A stretch of DNA of 40,463 bases from Actinomycetes bacterium (GTDB lineage Bacteria; Actinomycetota; Actinomycetes; S36-B12; CAIYMF01), in NCBI GenBank assembly GCA_029781935.1, contig JAKOVT010000194.1, positions 1-40,463 of the forward strand, in the 5' to 3' direction. How positions within the stretch are numbered: the first letter of the stretch is position 1; every line of letters starts with the position of its first letter. Made by a program: the position numbers and the translations under genes. This document shows, one piece after another, positions 25,306-34,328 of this stretch. The notes under the pieces are model-generated. The model ran no database searches. It saw only the letters and a list, made by a program, of their open reading frames with translations, and was not told where the DNA came from.

Positions 25306-26496
25306 GTGCGTCCGCACCCCGTGCTCGTCGTCGGGGAGCTGATCGGCGTGGGCGTCTCGAGCGAGATCCTCCAGCTGGGCCTGATCTTCCTGGCTGCTGC
25401 CGGCGCCGGCTGGCTCGCGCGGAAGCTGACGCTCCCGGCCGTCCTCGGCTTCCTCGCGGTCGGCGTCGTCGTGTCGCCGTTCACCCCGGGATACGTCGCG
25501 CCGCGCGAGCACGTCGAGCTGCTCGCGGAGTTCGGCGTCGTGCTCCTGCTCTTCGAGGTGGGCATCGAGATCAACCTGCACAGCATCGGTCGCGAGCAGC
25601 GCGCCCTGCTGCTCGCGGTGCCCGCGCAGGTAGCGCTCACCACGCTGCTCACCGGCGGGCTGTTCGTCGCGTTCGGCATGGTGCTCACCACCGCGCTCGT
25701 CCTCGGACTCGCTGTCGCGCTGTCGTCCAGCGTGGTCGTGGTCAACATCGTGCGGAGCCGTCGACGTCGCACCGACCGGGCGACCGAGTCCGCGATGCTG
25801 ACGTGGAGCGTGCTTCAGGACATCTGCGGGGTGCTGCTCGCTGCGCTGCTGCTCTCGGTCGCCGGCGTCTCCGACCGTGGACCGGCGCTCGCGATCGCCG
25901 GGCTGGTCGGCTTCCTCGTCGTCTCCGCCGCGGCCGCGTGGCTGCTGCCCCGAGCGCTGCGCCATCTCGGCTCCGAGCCGGACCTGTTCCTGCTCGTGTC
26001 CATCGGCGTCGGCCTCGGACTCGCAGGTCTGGGGGCCGTCGTCTTCGGCGTCCCCGCCGCCCTCGCGGCGTTCATCGCCGGCCTCGCCGTCGCCGAGTCG
26101 CCCGAGTCGGTGACCGCGCGACGGCAGCTCGTGCCCTTCCGCGACGTGTTCGCCGTCCTGTTCTTCGTGTCGGTCGGCACCCTCATCAACCCGCAGGCCG
26201 TCCTCGCCGGGCTGCCGTGGCTCGCCCTCGTGCTGGTCGCGCTCGTCGTGACGAAGGTGGGCGTTGCGGCGCTGGCCGCGAGGTACGCAGGGGTGTCGCG
26301 GCCGCTCCAGCTCGCGGTCGGGATCGGGCAGGTCGGCGAGCTGAGCTTCGTCCTCGCGTCCCTGCTCGTGACCGCCGGTCTGCTGTCGGGGGAGATCTAC
26401 GCCGCCATGCTGAGCGCAGTCGTGATCAGCATCGCGGTGTCGACGGTCGTCGTGCGGCTGCACTGGACGCGTTCGCCCGCACCCGCCGTTCTCTAG
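25306..26496 (+). CDS. Kef-type (CPA2) cation:proton antiporter, membrane domain only
   Basis: LPAVLGFLAVGVVVSPFTPG; FGVVLLLFEVGIEINLHSIGREQ; SSSVVVVNIVRSR; FVSVGTLINPQAVLAG; GQVGELSFVLASLL. No TrkA-N domain. Confidence 0.88.
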   Translation: MRPHPVLVVGELIGVGVSSEILQLGLIFLAAAGAGWLARKLTLPAVLGFLAVGVVVSPFTPGYVAPREHVELLAEFGVVLLLFEVGIEINLHSIGREQRALLLAVPAQVALTTLLTGGLFVAFGMVLTTALVLGLAVALSSSVVVVNIVRSRRRRTDRATESAMLTWSVLQDICGVLLAALLLSVAGVSDRGPALAIAGLVGFLVVSAAAAWLLPRALRHLGSEPDLFLLVSIGVGLGLAGLGAVVFGVPAALAAFIAGLAVAESPESVTARRQLVPFRDVFAVLFFVSVGTLINPQAVLAGLPWLALVLVALVVTKVGVAALAARYAGVSRPLQLAVGIGQVGELSFVLASLLVTAGLLSGEIYAAMLSAVVISIAVSTVVVRLHWTRSPAPAVL

Positions 26497-28517
26497 GACG
26501 TCGAGGACGAGCCGGCCGAGCTGAGCTCCTCGACGTCGGTGCGCGGCGTCATGCCGTGCTCGGCGTAGAGCTCGAGGAGCTGGTCCGCCGGCATCGGGTG
26601 CGCGTAGAGGAAGCCCTGCGCGAGGTCGCAACCGAGCCGGCGCAGGTGGTCGGCCGTGGCGCGCGCCTCCACACCCTCGGCGACGGCGACCATCTGGAAC
26701 TCGTGCGCGAGGTCGGTCACGACGCGCACGAGGACCTCGTTGCCGTTCTCGAGGTCGACGATGAACGAGCGGTCGATCTTCAGGGTGTCGACGGGCAGGT
26801 CGCGCAGCTGGCTGATCGACGTGTTCCCGATGCCGAAGTCGTCGAGCGCGATGGTCGAGCCCATCGCCGCGATCTTGCGCAGGGTGATGGCGGCCCGCTC
26901 GGGGTCCTGCACGATCGCCGACTCGGTGATCTCGAACTCGAGCAGCTGCGCGGGTACGTCGTACTCCTCGAGCAGCGCGGCGATCTTGTGGTCGAGGTCG
27001 GGCTCGGAGAGGTTGAGCGCAGACAGGTTCACGGCCACCTGCACCTCCCAGCCGGCCCGCCGCCAGTCGCGCAGCTGGCTCAGCACCAGCTCGAGGACCT
27101 TGCGGGTGAGGCTGTGCACGAGGCCGGTGCGCTCGGCGAGCGGCACGAAGTCGCCGGGCGGGATGTTGCCGCGGGTCGGGTGGTTCCAGCGCAGCAGCGC
27201 CTCGAGGCCCACGATGTCCCCGGACGCGAGGTCGATCTTGGGCTGGTAGTGGATGCTGAGCTGGTCGTCGCTGCTCAGCGCCTGGCGCAGGTCTCCGAGC
27301 AGGATCAGCTTGGCGGTCGAGCTCGAGTCGCCGCCGGGGTCGTAGACGCTGAGACCGATGCGCCCGGCCTTCGCGACGTACATCGCGATGTCGGCGTGCT
27401 TGAGAAGCGTCGTGATGTCGTCCGCGTGGTCGGGCAGCACCGCGAGGCCCACCGACGTCTCGACGTGGAGCACGAGCCCGTCCATGTGGAAGGGCTCCGC
27501 GAACTGCTCGAGCACCCGCTGCCCGAACATCACGCCGTCGTCGACGCTGCGGACGCTCGACAGCAGGATGGCGAACTCGTCGCCGCCGAGCCGCGCGACC
27601 GTGTCGGTCGACCGCACGATGCTCGACAGTCGCGAGGCCACCTGCTGCAGGAGCTGGTCGCCGCGGTCGTGCCCGAGCGAGTCGTTGATCTCCTTGAACG
27701 CATCCACGTCGATGATGAGCAGTCCGAGCTGGGTGCTGTTGGCGGTGGACTGCTCGCTCGCGACCTCGAGACGCTGGGAGAGCAGGCGCCGGTTGGGCAG
27801 CCCGGTCAGCGGGTCGAGCAGGGCGAGGCGCGCGTTCTCCGACGCCGAGGCGCGCAGCACGCGGCTGGCGCGGCGGACCGTGCGGAAGAGCAGCAACCAC
27901 ACGGCGACGAGGCAGCCGGCCACGAGCAGCGCTACCCGCTGCAGCGCCTGCGAGGTAGCGGCCCAGTTCGAGGAGTAGTCGAGGACGACCTGCGCGACGG
28001 CGACGGGCGCGCCGTTGCCCTTGGCGCGCACCGGGACGTAGACGTCGAGCACGGTCTCGGCGTCCGACACCACGCGGGAGCCGTCGGCGCTCGCGGGACC
28101 GGCGCTCTCGACCTGCGTCACGATCTCGGCCGTCGGCGTGGAGGAGCCGAGCGCGAGGTCGAGCCGCTCGGTGTCCGGGAACGCGTACGACGTCGAGTCC
28201 GCGTTCGAGTCGTAGATCGGTCGGCCGGACGGCACGAAGATCCGCACCTCGCGCAGGTCGGAGTCCAGTCGCAGGTTGCGCGCCAGAGCCTGCGTCGACG
28301 CGGGCGAGAGCTGCTCGGCGGTCCACTCCTTGAGCGGCACGTGGTCGTTCACGCCCGTCTTCACGTACGCGACCGCCGTGCGCACCGCGTCGTCGAGCGC
28401 CTGCTGGCGCATGAACTGGCTCTGCGTGAGCACCAGGGCCACACCGAGCGCGGACATGGCGACGATGCTCACGACCGCGAACGTCGTCGTGAGCGTGCGA
28501 TGCCGCCGGCGTGCCAT
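26493..28517 (-). CDS. Membrane GGDEF-EAL protein (c-di-GMP cyclase/phosphodiesterase)
   Basis: RLGGDEFAILLSS (intact GGDEF) and GLEALLRWNHP (EAL), plus ITESAIVQD, LDDFGIGNTSISQLRDLPVDTLKIDRSFI, EGVEARATADHLRRLGCDLAQGFLYAHPM. Two TM helices flank an extracytoplasmic N-terminal sensor region. Confidence 0.95.
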   Translation of the reverse strand: MARRRHRTLTTTFAVVSIVAMSALGVALVLTQSQFMRQQALDDAVRTAVAYVKTGVNDHVPLKEWTAEQLSPASTQALARNLRLDSDLREVRIFVPSGRPIYDSNADSTSYAFPDTERLDLALGSSTPTAEIVTQVESAGPASADGSRVVSDAETVLDVYVPVRAKGNGAPVAVAQVVLDYSSNWAATSQALQRVALLVAGCLVAVWLLLFRTVRRASRVLRASASENARLALLDPLTGLPNRRLLSQRLEVASEQSTANSTQLGLLIIDVDAFKEINDSLGHDRGDQLLQQVASRLSSIVRSTDTVARLGGDEFAILLSSVRSVDDGVMFGQRVLEQFAEPFHMDGLVLHVETSVGLAVLPDHADDITTLLKHADIAMYVAKAGRIGLSVYDPGGDSSSTAKLILLGDLRQALSSDDQLSIHYQPKIDLASGDIVGLEALLRWNHPTRGNIPPGDFVPLAERTGLVHSLTRKVLELVLSQLRDWRRAGWEVQVAVNLSALNLSEPDLDHKIAALLEEYDVPAQLLEFEITESAIVQDPERAAITLRKIAAMGSTIALDDFGIGNTSISQLRDLPVDTLKIDRSFIVDLENGNEVLVRVVTDLAHEFQMVAVAEGVEARATADHLRRLGCDLAQGFLYAHPMPADQLLELYAEHGMTPRTDVEELSSAGSSSTS

Positions 28518-28579
28518 GTGCGTGCCCCCTTCCTGCTCTCGTGCCGCTCCTGCCGTGCGCCGCGGGTCGTGCCCGCCGT

Positions 28580-29467
28580 TCACCAGTGGTTGGCGCCCCA
28601 GAGGTCGGCCACCTCGGCGCCGGACAGCGCCCGGCCCTCCCAGATGGCGAGCTCGTCCTGCCGCAGCGCTGCCTGGTTGCGCGACCCGGTGATCACGGTC
28701 GCGACGTTCTGGTCCCAGCCGGCGCGCCAGTAGCCGGTGTACGCCGGTCGCGGCGACGCCACGATCCCTGCGGCCACCTGGACCCCGTCGACGTACAGGC
28801 GCGCCGACGTCCCGGACAGGGTCGCGACCACGAGGTGCAGCACGTTGTCGGTGACGCGGGCCGGGCTCGTGAGGAGCACGTTGCCGGTCGTCGTGGCCAC
28901 CTGGAACACGGCGCGCCCCGAGCGGTCGAGGAGGAGCGCGCGATCCTGCACGGTCGATCCCGCGGTCGCGGAGTCGCCGAAACCGACGATCCGTCCGCCG
29001 TTGAGCGAGGTGCTGCGGATCCACGTCGCGATCGTCAGGGTCGTCGGCGACGTGACGGGTGTCGCGGAGACGACACGGCCCGTGCTGCCCGCGTTGCCGA
29101 GCTGGCGCATCGCGTACGTCGTGTCGCAGGTGACCAGACCGGTGTTGGCGGTGCCGAAGGTGACGCCGTTGCCGGTCAGCGTCCCCGTGCGTCCGTGCCC
29201 GCTGCCGTCGGTGATCGTCGTCGTCCCGGTCACCTCGGAGAACCGCCACCACAGCGACGGCAGGTAGGACGGGCTCCCGAGCAGCGTCGCGTAGGGGGTG
29301 CCTCCGCCGCAGGCGGCCCGGGTGGTCGCCGACGTCGTGGCCGCGGCGCTGGAGGTGTACTGCGCCGACGTCGTGCTCACGAGCGGAAGGACCGAGGCCA
29401 CGACGGCCAGACCGGCCGCCAGCGGCAGTCGGAGACGACGAGCGGTGTCACGCGGCAGTCGACGCAT
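28580..29467 (-). CDS. Secreted LamG/concanavalin-like domain protein
   Basis: N-terminal signal; SLWWRFSEVTGTTTITDGSGHGRTGTLTG; TLTIATWIRSTSLNGGRIVGFGD; HLVVATLSGTSARLYVDGVQVAAG; LDELAIWEGRALSGAEVADLW-type ending. Confidence 0.85.
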   Translation of the reverse strand: MRRLPRDTARRLRLPLAAGLAVVASVLPLVSTTSAQYTSSAAATTSATTRAACGGGTPYATLLGSPSYLPSLWWRFSEVTGTTTITDGSGHGRTGTLTGNGVTFGTANTGLVTCDTTYAMRQLGNAGSTGRVVSATPVTSPTTLTIATWIRSTSLNGGRIVGFGDSATAGSTVQDRALLLDRSGRAVFQVATTTGNVLLTSPARVTDNVLHLVVATLSGTSARLYVDGVQVAAGIVASPRPAYTGYWRAGWDQNVATVITGSRNQAALRQDELAIWEGRALSGAEVADLWGANHW

Positions 29468-30161
29468 CGGCGTCTCCTGACAGGTCGCCGGCGCGACGCG
29501 GGCGCCGGACCAGGCGCCGGGCGCCGTCGACGAGAGGGGCGAGGTCCACGATCGACCGCGAGCGCAGCTCGAGGAGCGCCAGGACCAGCAGCGGGGGCAC
29601 GAACAGGATGAGCCGACCCATGGGCGAGTGGGCCCAGGCGAGCGGGACGCCCCAGCCCGGGTGGACCTCGCGCACGATGCCGCGCACCGACGTCGCGGGC
29701 GTGAGGTTGGGGTCGTCGACCTTGTTGGCGTCGCCCTTGGTCTTGATGTAGGGGTCCTTGATCGGCTGCCCGTCGGCTCCGAGGACGCCGTTGCCCTGGT
29801 TGTCGACCCGTTCCACCCGCGCCATGCCGACGATGCGGTGCGTGACGAGGGTCGCCGAGCCCACCGGGTAGAAGGTGATGATCTGTCCCACGCGCAGCTG
29901 CGACGCGTCGGTCACCTGCTGGATCACGACGCCGTCGCCGGCGGCGATCTCTGGCGCCATCGACCCGCTCGTGACGACGAGCAGCCGGTTCCCGTGCAGC
30001 TGGTACCAGAGCGGGACGGCGTACGACGCGAGGATCAGCGCCACGAAGGGGGCGATGAGCAGCGTCGGCCCCCACGAGCGCCAGCTCGCGGACGCGCGTG
30101 CCAGCACGATCGCCGAACCGCTGCGCCACGCGGGCGCGGCGACCTCCTCGACCGTCGTCAT
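29448..30161 (-). CDS. SipW-like (ER-type, S26B) signal peptidase I
   Basis: LLVVTSGSMAPEIAAGDGVVIQQ (Ser box), ATLVTHRIVGMARV (His instead of Lys in the dyad), YIKTKGDANKVDDPNLTP box. ATG at 30159-30161. Confidence 0.9.
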   Translation of the reverse strand: MTTVEEVAAPAWRSGSAIVLARASASWRSWGPTLLIAPFVALILASYAVPLWYQLHGNRLLVVTSGSMAPEIAAGDGVVIQQVTDASQLRVGQIITFYPVGSATLVTHRIVGMARVERVDNQGNGVLGADGQPIKDPYIKTKGDANKVDDPNLTPATSVRGIVREVHPGWGVPLAWAHSPMGRLILFVPPLLVLALLELRSRSIVDLAPLVDGARRLVRRPRRAGDLSGDADASTAA

Positions 30162-30188
30162 GTCATCACCCCCTCGTGACACGGACGG

Positions 30189-30226
30189 GCTCGGTGGCCG
30201 CTCCGCCCCCGGGGCGGCCACCGAGC
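30189..30226 (-). terminator. Hairpin between TasA-like and SipW-like genes (attenuator/processing site/partial terminator)
   Basis: GCTCGGTGGCCGCTCC-gccccc-GGGGCGGCCACCGAGC: 16-bp stem with one G-U-type pair, immediately after the stop at 30230. No U-tract. Confidence 0.55.
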
Positions 30227-30229
30227 TCA

Positions 30230-30877
30230 TCAGTTGTTCTTCGTCTGCTCCGCGTCGAACGTGAGCGTCACGTTCGCCGACGCGCTGGCGAAGGCCGATG
30301 TGGTGGCGAGCGGGAGGTTCATCGCGACGCACAGGTCCTCGTTGCTGCCCGGTCCGGTGGGCAGGGGTCGGTCACCGGCCTGGAAGCCGTTGGCCTTGTT
30401 GCCGACGAGCGCAGTCGACGTGAGACCGATGGTCACGTTCGACGCGATCGCCGGGGCGCCGCCCATGTTGCCCAGCGCGCAGGCGCCCGACGGCACACCG
30501 GCGTAGACCGTGTACGACAGCACCGACGACAGGTTCTTGGTGTCCGACGTGGTCTGGCCCGAGATCGCGTAGCGCAGGTCGAGCGAGCCGGTGTTCGCGA
30601 CGTTGATGGCGCGGTAGACGGTGTCGCCGGGCGCCAGGTTGGTCGCCGGTGCGAGCGCGATGCTCGACGAGCCGTTGGCCTGGATCGCGACGTTGCCCGA
30701 CGCGTACGACACGGCGGCGGTGGCGCTGTCCTCGAAGAGCGCACCGGTCGCGAGCTGGCCGATGCCCACGAAAGCCAGGCCCACGATGGCAGCGGTGGTG
30801 ATCAGTCGGCGCCGACGCTCACGATCCGCCTTCGACTCGCGGTCGTAGGCGTCCAGCTCGGCAAGCAGCTCGTCCAT
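30230..30877 (-). CDS. TasA/CalY-like (SipW-dependent-type) secreted protein
   Basis: Charged N-terminus, single hydrophobic helix, then GALFEDSATAAVSYASGNVAIQANG...TVYRAINVANTGSLDLRYAISG, as in SipW-type signal plus camelysin/TasA-fold proteins; sits beside the SipW-like peptidase. Confidence 0.8.
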   Translation of the reverse strand: MDELLAELDAYDRESKADRERRRRLITTAAIVGLAFVGIGQLATGALFEDSATAAVSYASGNVAIQANGSSSIALAPATNLAPGDTVYRAINVANTGSLDLRYAISGQTTSDTKNLSSVLSYTVYAGVPSGACALGNMGGAPAIASNVTIGLTSTALVGNKANGFQAGDRPLPTGPGSNEDLCVAMNLPLATTSAFASASANVTLTFDAEQTKNN

Positions 30878-30904
30878 GGGTTCCCCCCATCCGCGGGGGG
30901 ACCC
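30878..30904 (-). promoter_or_regulatory. Hairpin sequestering the Shine-Dalgarno of the TasA-like gene
   Basis: mRNA sense: GGGTCCCCCC-gcggat-GGGGGGAACCC-ATG: 10 bp stem, one bulged A, abutting the start codon and containing the G-rich SD. Confidence 0.5.
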
Positions 30905-30993
30905 CTCCGTCTCCCCTCTGGGACGAGAATGTCGACGCCGGAGAGCGGAACTTGAGGAATCGCCGGTCCGCCGAACGGACGATCCCGGCCCTG

Positions 30994-31194
30994 TCAGGGG
31001 TCCTGGGCGGTCGCCCGCAGAGCGGTGTCGACCTCGCGGCGCCGCCGGCGCAGCGCCACGATCCGGTCGACCCGGTAGCGGCTGGCCCGCGGCGAGCAGG
31101 CCTCGAGCTGCAGCACCAGCATGCGACGCCGCGCGGCCAGCCAGGCGCGCTGCGCCCCTGCGTCCGCGTCCTCGCGCCCGGCCCGGTCCGACAT
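30994..31194 (-). CDS. Small hypothetical protein (66 aa, Arg-rich)
   Basis: MSDRAGREDADAGAQRAWLAARRRMLVLQLEACSPRASRYRVDRIVALRRRRREVDTALRATAQDP; ATG at 31192-31194. Confidence 0.4.
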   Translation of the reverse strand: MSDRAGREDADAGAQRAWLAARRRMLVLQLEACSPRASRYRVDRIVALRRRRREVDTALRATAQDP

Positions 31195-31197
31195 GGC

Positions 31198-31215
31198 GGT
31201 GAGGGTACCCTTACC
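31198..31215. promoter_or_regulatory. Near-perfect 18-bp palindrome
   Basis: GGTGAGGGTACCCTTACC (one mismatched pair), just upstream of the small ORF at 31194 and about 120 bp upstream of zwf. Confidence 0.35.
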
Positions 31216-31337
31216 GCGCGATGCTGTCTGCCGGTCGGTCGGGCCACGTGCGCAGATCGCCCCCGGACCGGGGCGCGCCCGTCCCGGGCGCCCGGCGTGC
31301 GCCATGATCGGGGCACCGATCGACGACGAGGAGCGCC

Positions 31338-32780
31338 ATGAGCACGTCCGAGCAGCCGGACGCGATGCCCCATATCCACCGCGACGAGGACGCGCTGTCG
31401 GATGCGCTCGTGATCTTCGGCATCACCGGCGACCTGGCGCGGGTGATGACCTACCAGGCGCTCTACCGCCTCGAGCGGCGCGGCCTGCTCGACTGCCCGG
31501 TGATCGGCGTCGCCTTCGACGACTGGACCCACGAGCAGCTCATGGACCGCGTGCGCGCCTCGCTGGACGCCAAGGGCGAGCAGATCGACGACGACGTGCT
31601 GTCGCGCTTCTCCGACCGCCTGCTCTACGTGCACGGCGACTTCTCGACCGACGACGTCTATCAGCGGCTCGGCGCGGCGATGACGGACGTGAAGCGGCCG
31701 ACCTTCTACCTCGAGATCCCGCCGTCGCTGTTCTCGACCGTCGTGGGCGGCCTGTCGCGCGCCGGCCTCACCGAGGACGCGCGCGTGGTCGTGGAGAAGC
31801 CCTTCGGCCACGACCTCGAGTCGGCGAAGGCGCTCAACGCGGAGATGGCGCAGTACCTCGAGGAGGAGCAGATCTTCCGGATCGACCACTTCCTCGGGAA
31901 GCTGTCGGTCGACGACATCCTCTTCCTGCGCTTCGCCAACTCGATCATCGAGCCCGTGTGGAACCGGCAGTACGTCGACTCCGTCCAGATCACGATGGCG
32001 GAGGACTTCGGCGTCGACGGCCGCGGCCACTTCTACGACCCGGTGGGTGCGCTGCGCGACGTCGTGCAGAACCACCTGCTGCAGGTCCTCAGCCTCGTCG
32101 CGATGGAGCCGCCGCACGGCCGCGACCCCGACAGCATCAACGACCGCAAGCGCGACGTCTTCCGCGCGATGGGGCCCGCCGACCCCGCCCGGTGCGTGCG
32201 CGGGCAGTACCTCGGCTACAAGGACGTCGACGGCGTCGCTCCCGACACCAAGACCGAGACGTTCGTCGCGCTCGAGCTGTTCATCGACAACTGGCGCTGG
32301 TCGGGCGTGCCCTTCGTCATCCGCGCGGGCAAGGGCCTGCCCCTCACGGCCACCGAGGTCCGGGTGATCTTCAAGGAGATCCCGTGGCTCGGCTTCGTCC
32401 CGCGCGATGCGCCGCGTCCTGCGCCCGACGAGCTCGTCCTGCGCATCGGTCCCGAGCCGGGCACCAGCCTGCGGATCCAGGCGCATCTCGACCAGGAGCC
32501 GCGCCCGCGGCTCGTGGGGCTCGACCTCGACTTCGCCGCGGTCGGCGGCCAGGAACCGACGGCGTACGAGGTGCTGCTGCATGCCGCGATGGTCGGCGAC
32601 CGCACGCATTTCGCACGCCAGGACCTCGTCGAGGAGACCTGGCGGGTCGTCCAGCCCCTGATCGACGATCCGCCCCCGGTGGCGCCGTACGTCGTCGGGA
32701 CGTGGGGGCCTCCCGGCGTCGACGAGCTGGTGGCCGGCAAGCCCGCGTGGCGCGACCCGTGGCGGTCGGGCGAGAACTAG
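31338..32780 (+). CDS. zwf: Glucose-6-phosphate dehydrogenase
   Basis: [65 protein letters not shown] active-site motif; [20 protein letters not shown]. Confidence 0.95.
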   Translation: MSTSEQPDAMPHIHRDEDALSDALVIFGITGDLARVMTYQALYRLERRGLLDCPVIGVAFDDWTHEQLMDRVRASLDAKGEQIDDDVLSRFSDRLLYVHGDFSTDDVYQRLGAAMTDVKRPTFYLEIPPSLFSTVVGGLSRAGLTEDARVVVEKPFGHDLESAKALNAEMAQYLEEEQIFRIDHFLGKLSVDDILFLRFANSIIEPVWNRQYVDSVQITMAEDFGVDGRGHFYDPVGALRDVVQNHLLQVLSLVAMEPPHGRDPDSINDRKRDVFRAMGPADPARCVRGQYLGYKDVDGVAPDTKTETFVALELFIDNWRWSGVPFVIRAGKGLPLTATEVRVIFKEIPWLGFVPRDAPRPAPDELVLRIGPEPGTSLRIQAHLDQEPRPRLVGLDLDFAAVGGQEPTAYEVLLHAAMVGDRTHFARQDLVEETWRVVQPLIDDPPPVAPYVVGTWGPPGVDELVAGKPAWRDPWRSGEN

Positions 32781-32837
32781 GCGCGGCTCAGGAACTGCGG
32801 TACGGCACGCCGACCGAGCCGAACACCCTCCCATTCA

Positions 32838-32859
32838 TGTATATCTACAATGGATGTAG
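32838..32859. promoter_or_regulatory. Overlapping AT-rich inverted repeats upstream of marR-like gene (probable autoregulatory operator)
   Basis: TGTA-TATC-TACA (32838-32849) overlapping CTACA-ATGGA-TGTAG (32845-32859): locally AT-rich in a GC-rich region, about 50 bp before the GTG start. Confidence 0.5.
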
Positions 32860-32910
32860 GACACCACGGGTAGCCCGGCAAGGCTGGCGCGGGCCTGGCA
32901 GGATGCCCCT

Positions 32911-33375
32911 GTGAGCGAACTCGACACCTCGGCCGCGGCCGTGCTGACGGCCTCGCGCGCGCTGCTCGCAGTGGTGGCCCGCTCGATCGCGCCGGAGCTC
33001 GACCGCGTGACCGTCCCGCAGTTCCGGGTGCTGGTGGTCCTGTCGACGGCCGCTGCTCCGGTCCGCAACCGCGACCTCGCGGAGACGCTCGGCGTCCACC
33101 CCTCGACCTTCACGCGCAACGCCGACCGGCTCGTCGCCGGCGGGTGGGTGCGGCGGGCGACCAACCCCGACAACCGGCGCGAGACGCTCGTCTCGCTCAC
33201 CGCCGCAGGCAAGCGGGTCGTCGACCGGGTGACCGCACGCCGCCGCGACGAGATCCGCGAGATCCTCGGGCGGCTCGAACCGGCGGAGCGCCGGCTGGTG
33301 CTCGACGCCATGGTGACCTTCGCGCGCGCGGCCGGCGAGCCCCACGTGGGCGACCTCGCCGAGTTCTCGATCTGA
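32911..33375 (+). CDS. MarR family transcriptional regulator
   Basis: LTVPQFRVLVVL-type helix, RNRDLAETLGVHPSTFTRNADRLVAGGWVRRATNPDNRRETLVSLTAAGKRVVDRV: winged-helix MarR signature. Confidence 0.93.
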   Translation: MSELDTSAAAVLTASRALLAVVARSIAPELDRVTVPQFRVLVVLSTAAAPVRNRDLAETLGVHPSTFTRNADRLVAGGWVRRATNPDNRRETLVSLTAAGKRVVDRVTARRRDEIREILGRLEPAERRLVLDAMVTFARAAGEPHVGDLAEFSI

Positions 33376-33450
33376 CCGGGGTTCCGCGGGACGGGCGCGC
33401 GCCCGGTCGACGAGCCGCTGCTCGGTAGGGTCGCGAGCCGTGGGTGATGC

Positions 33451-34323
33451 ATGAGCCTCGTCGTGCTCGCCGCCTACGCGTTCGGCGCCATGCTCGGCTG
33501 GGCGGCGTCGCGCCGGCCGTCGCTGGAGCGCACCTGGCCGCGCTACGTGCGCGCGCAGCTGCTCGTCGCCTCCGTCGTCCTGTCGGTGTCGGCCGCCTGG
33601 CGGCTCACCGGAGTCCAGGACGTCGTATGGCCGCTGGCCGTGGTGGCGGTCTGCGGCGTGCTGCTGGCGCTGGCGCTGCTCTTCTCGCGAGGCGAGCGGC
33701 GGGCGGGGCGGGCGGTGCTGTGGGCCTGGACCGGTACGCCGAACACCGGGTTCTTCGTCGTGCCGTTCGCCGCCGCGTTCGGTGGACCGGCCGCCCTCCT
33801 GGTCGGTGTGCTGGCCGACCGGCTCGGCGCACCGCTCTGGGCGCTGTACGTCGCCCTGCTGCGTCGCGACGCTCCGATCAAGCAGCGGCTCAGCTCGTCG
33901 TGGGTCGACCAGTCGCCGGTGCTGGCGCTCGTCGTGGCGCTCGCGCTGCACCTGGTCGGGCCCGCGCCGGACTGGACGGCGGCGGTGTCGCTCGCGATGG
34001 CACCCGTGCTCGCGGCCACGGGTGCCGCGGTGTTCGTCGGGTCGGTGCTGCACCCGACCCAGCGCATCGACCCGCGCCCCGGACTGGCGCGCTGGGCGGC
34101 CTTCGTCGCTGTGCGCGTCGCCCTGCTCGTGCCCGCGATCCTGCTCGCTCCGGACGGCGTGCGACTGGCGCTGATCCTCTGCGCGCTGTCGATCCCCGCG
34201 TTCGGACCCGCTCAGTTCTCGACCGTCTACGGCTACTCCGAGCCCGTGGTTGCGGCGAGCGCCCGGTACGGCTGGTGGATCGGCGCCGTCGGCATCGCCG
34301 TCGGCTACGCCATCACCCACTGA
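33451..34323 (+). CDS. AEC (auxin efflux carrier)-like permease
   Basis: About 290 aa multi-TM; GTPNTGFFVVPFAAAFGG resembles the NxGFxGxP region of AEC permeases; two-half organisation. Confidence 0.55.
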   Translation: MSLVVLAAYAFGAMLGWAASRRPSLERTWPRYVRAQLLVASVVLSVSAAWRLTGVQDVVWPLAVVAVCGVLLALALLFSRGERRAGRAVLWAWTGTPNTGFFVVPFAAAFGGPAALLVGVLADRLGAPLWALYVALLRRDAPIKQRLSSSWVDQSPVLALVVALALHLVGPAPDWTAAVSLAMAPVLAATGAAVFVGSVLHPTQRIDPRPGLARWAAFVAVRVALLVPAILLAPDGVRLALILCALSIPAFGPAQFSTVYGYSEPVVAASARYGWWIGAVGIAVGYAITH

Positions 34324-34328
34324 CGCCG

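Noticed and set aside
23260-28326. 1688-aa minus-strand ORF, the longest in the track
   Set aside because: Runs through GGDEF-EAL and TlpA in the wrong frame and antisense to DUF72 and the antiporter; Arg/Pro/Gln/Asp-rich noise with no domain continuity. A genuine giant gene was considered and dismissed.
25803-28733. 976-aa plus-strand ORF
   Set aside because: Antisense of the GGDEF-EAL gene, whose catalytic motifs are intact on the minus strand.
31275-31291. GCGCCCG-tcc-CGGGCGC hairpin upstream of zwf
   Set aside because: 7-bp GC stem with a 3-nt loop is expected by chance often in this window; insufficient support as attenuator or terminator.
30819-32834. 671-aa minus-strand ORF
   Set aside because: Antisense of zwf, which has all expected G6PD motifs.
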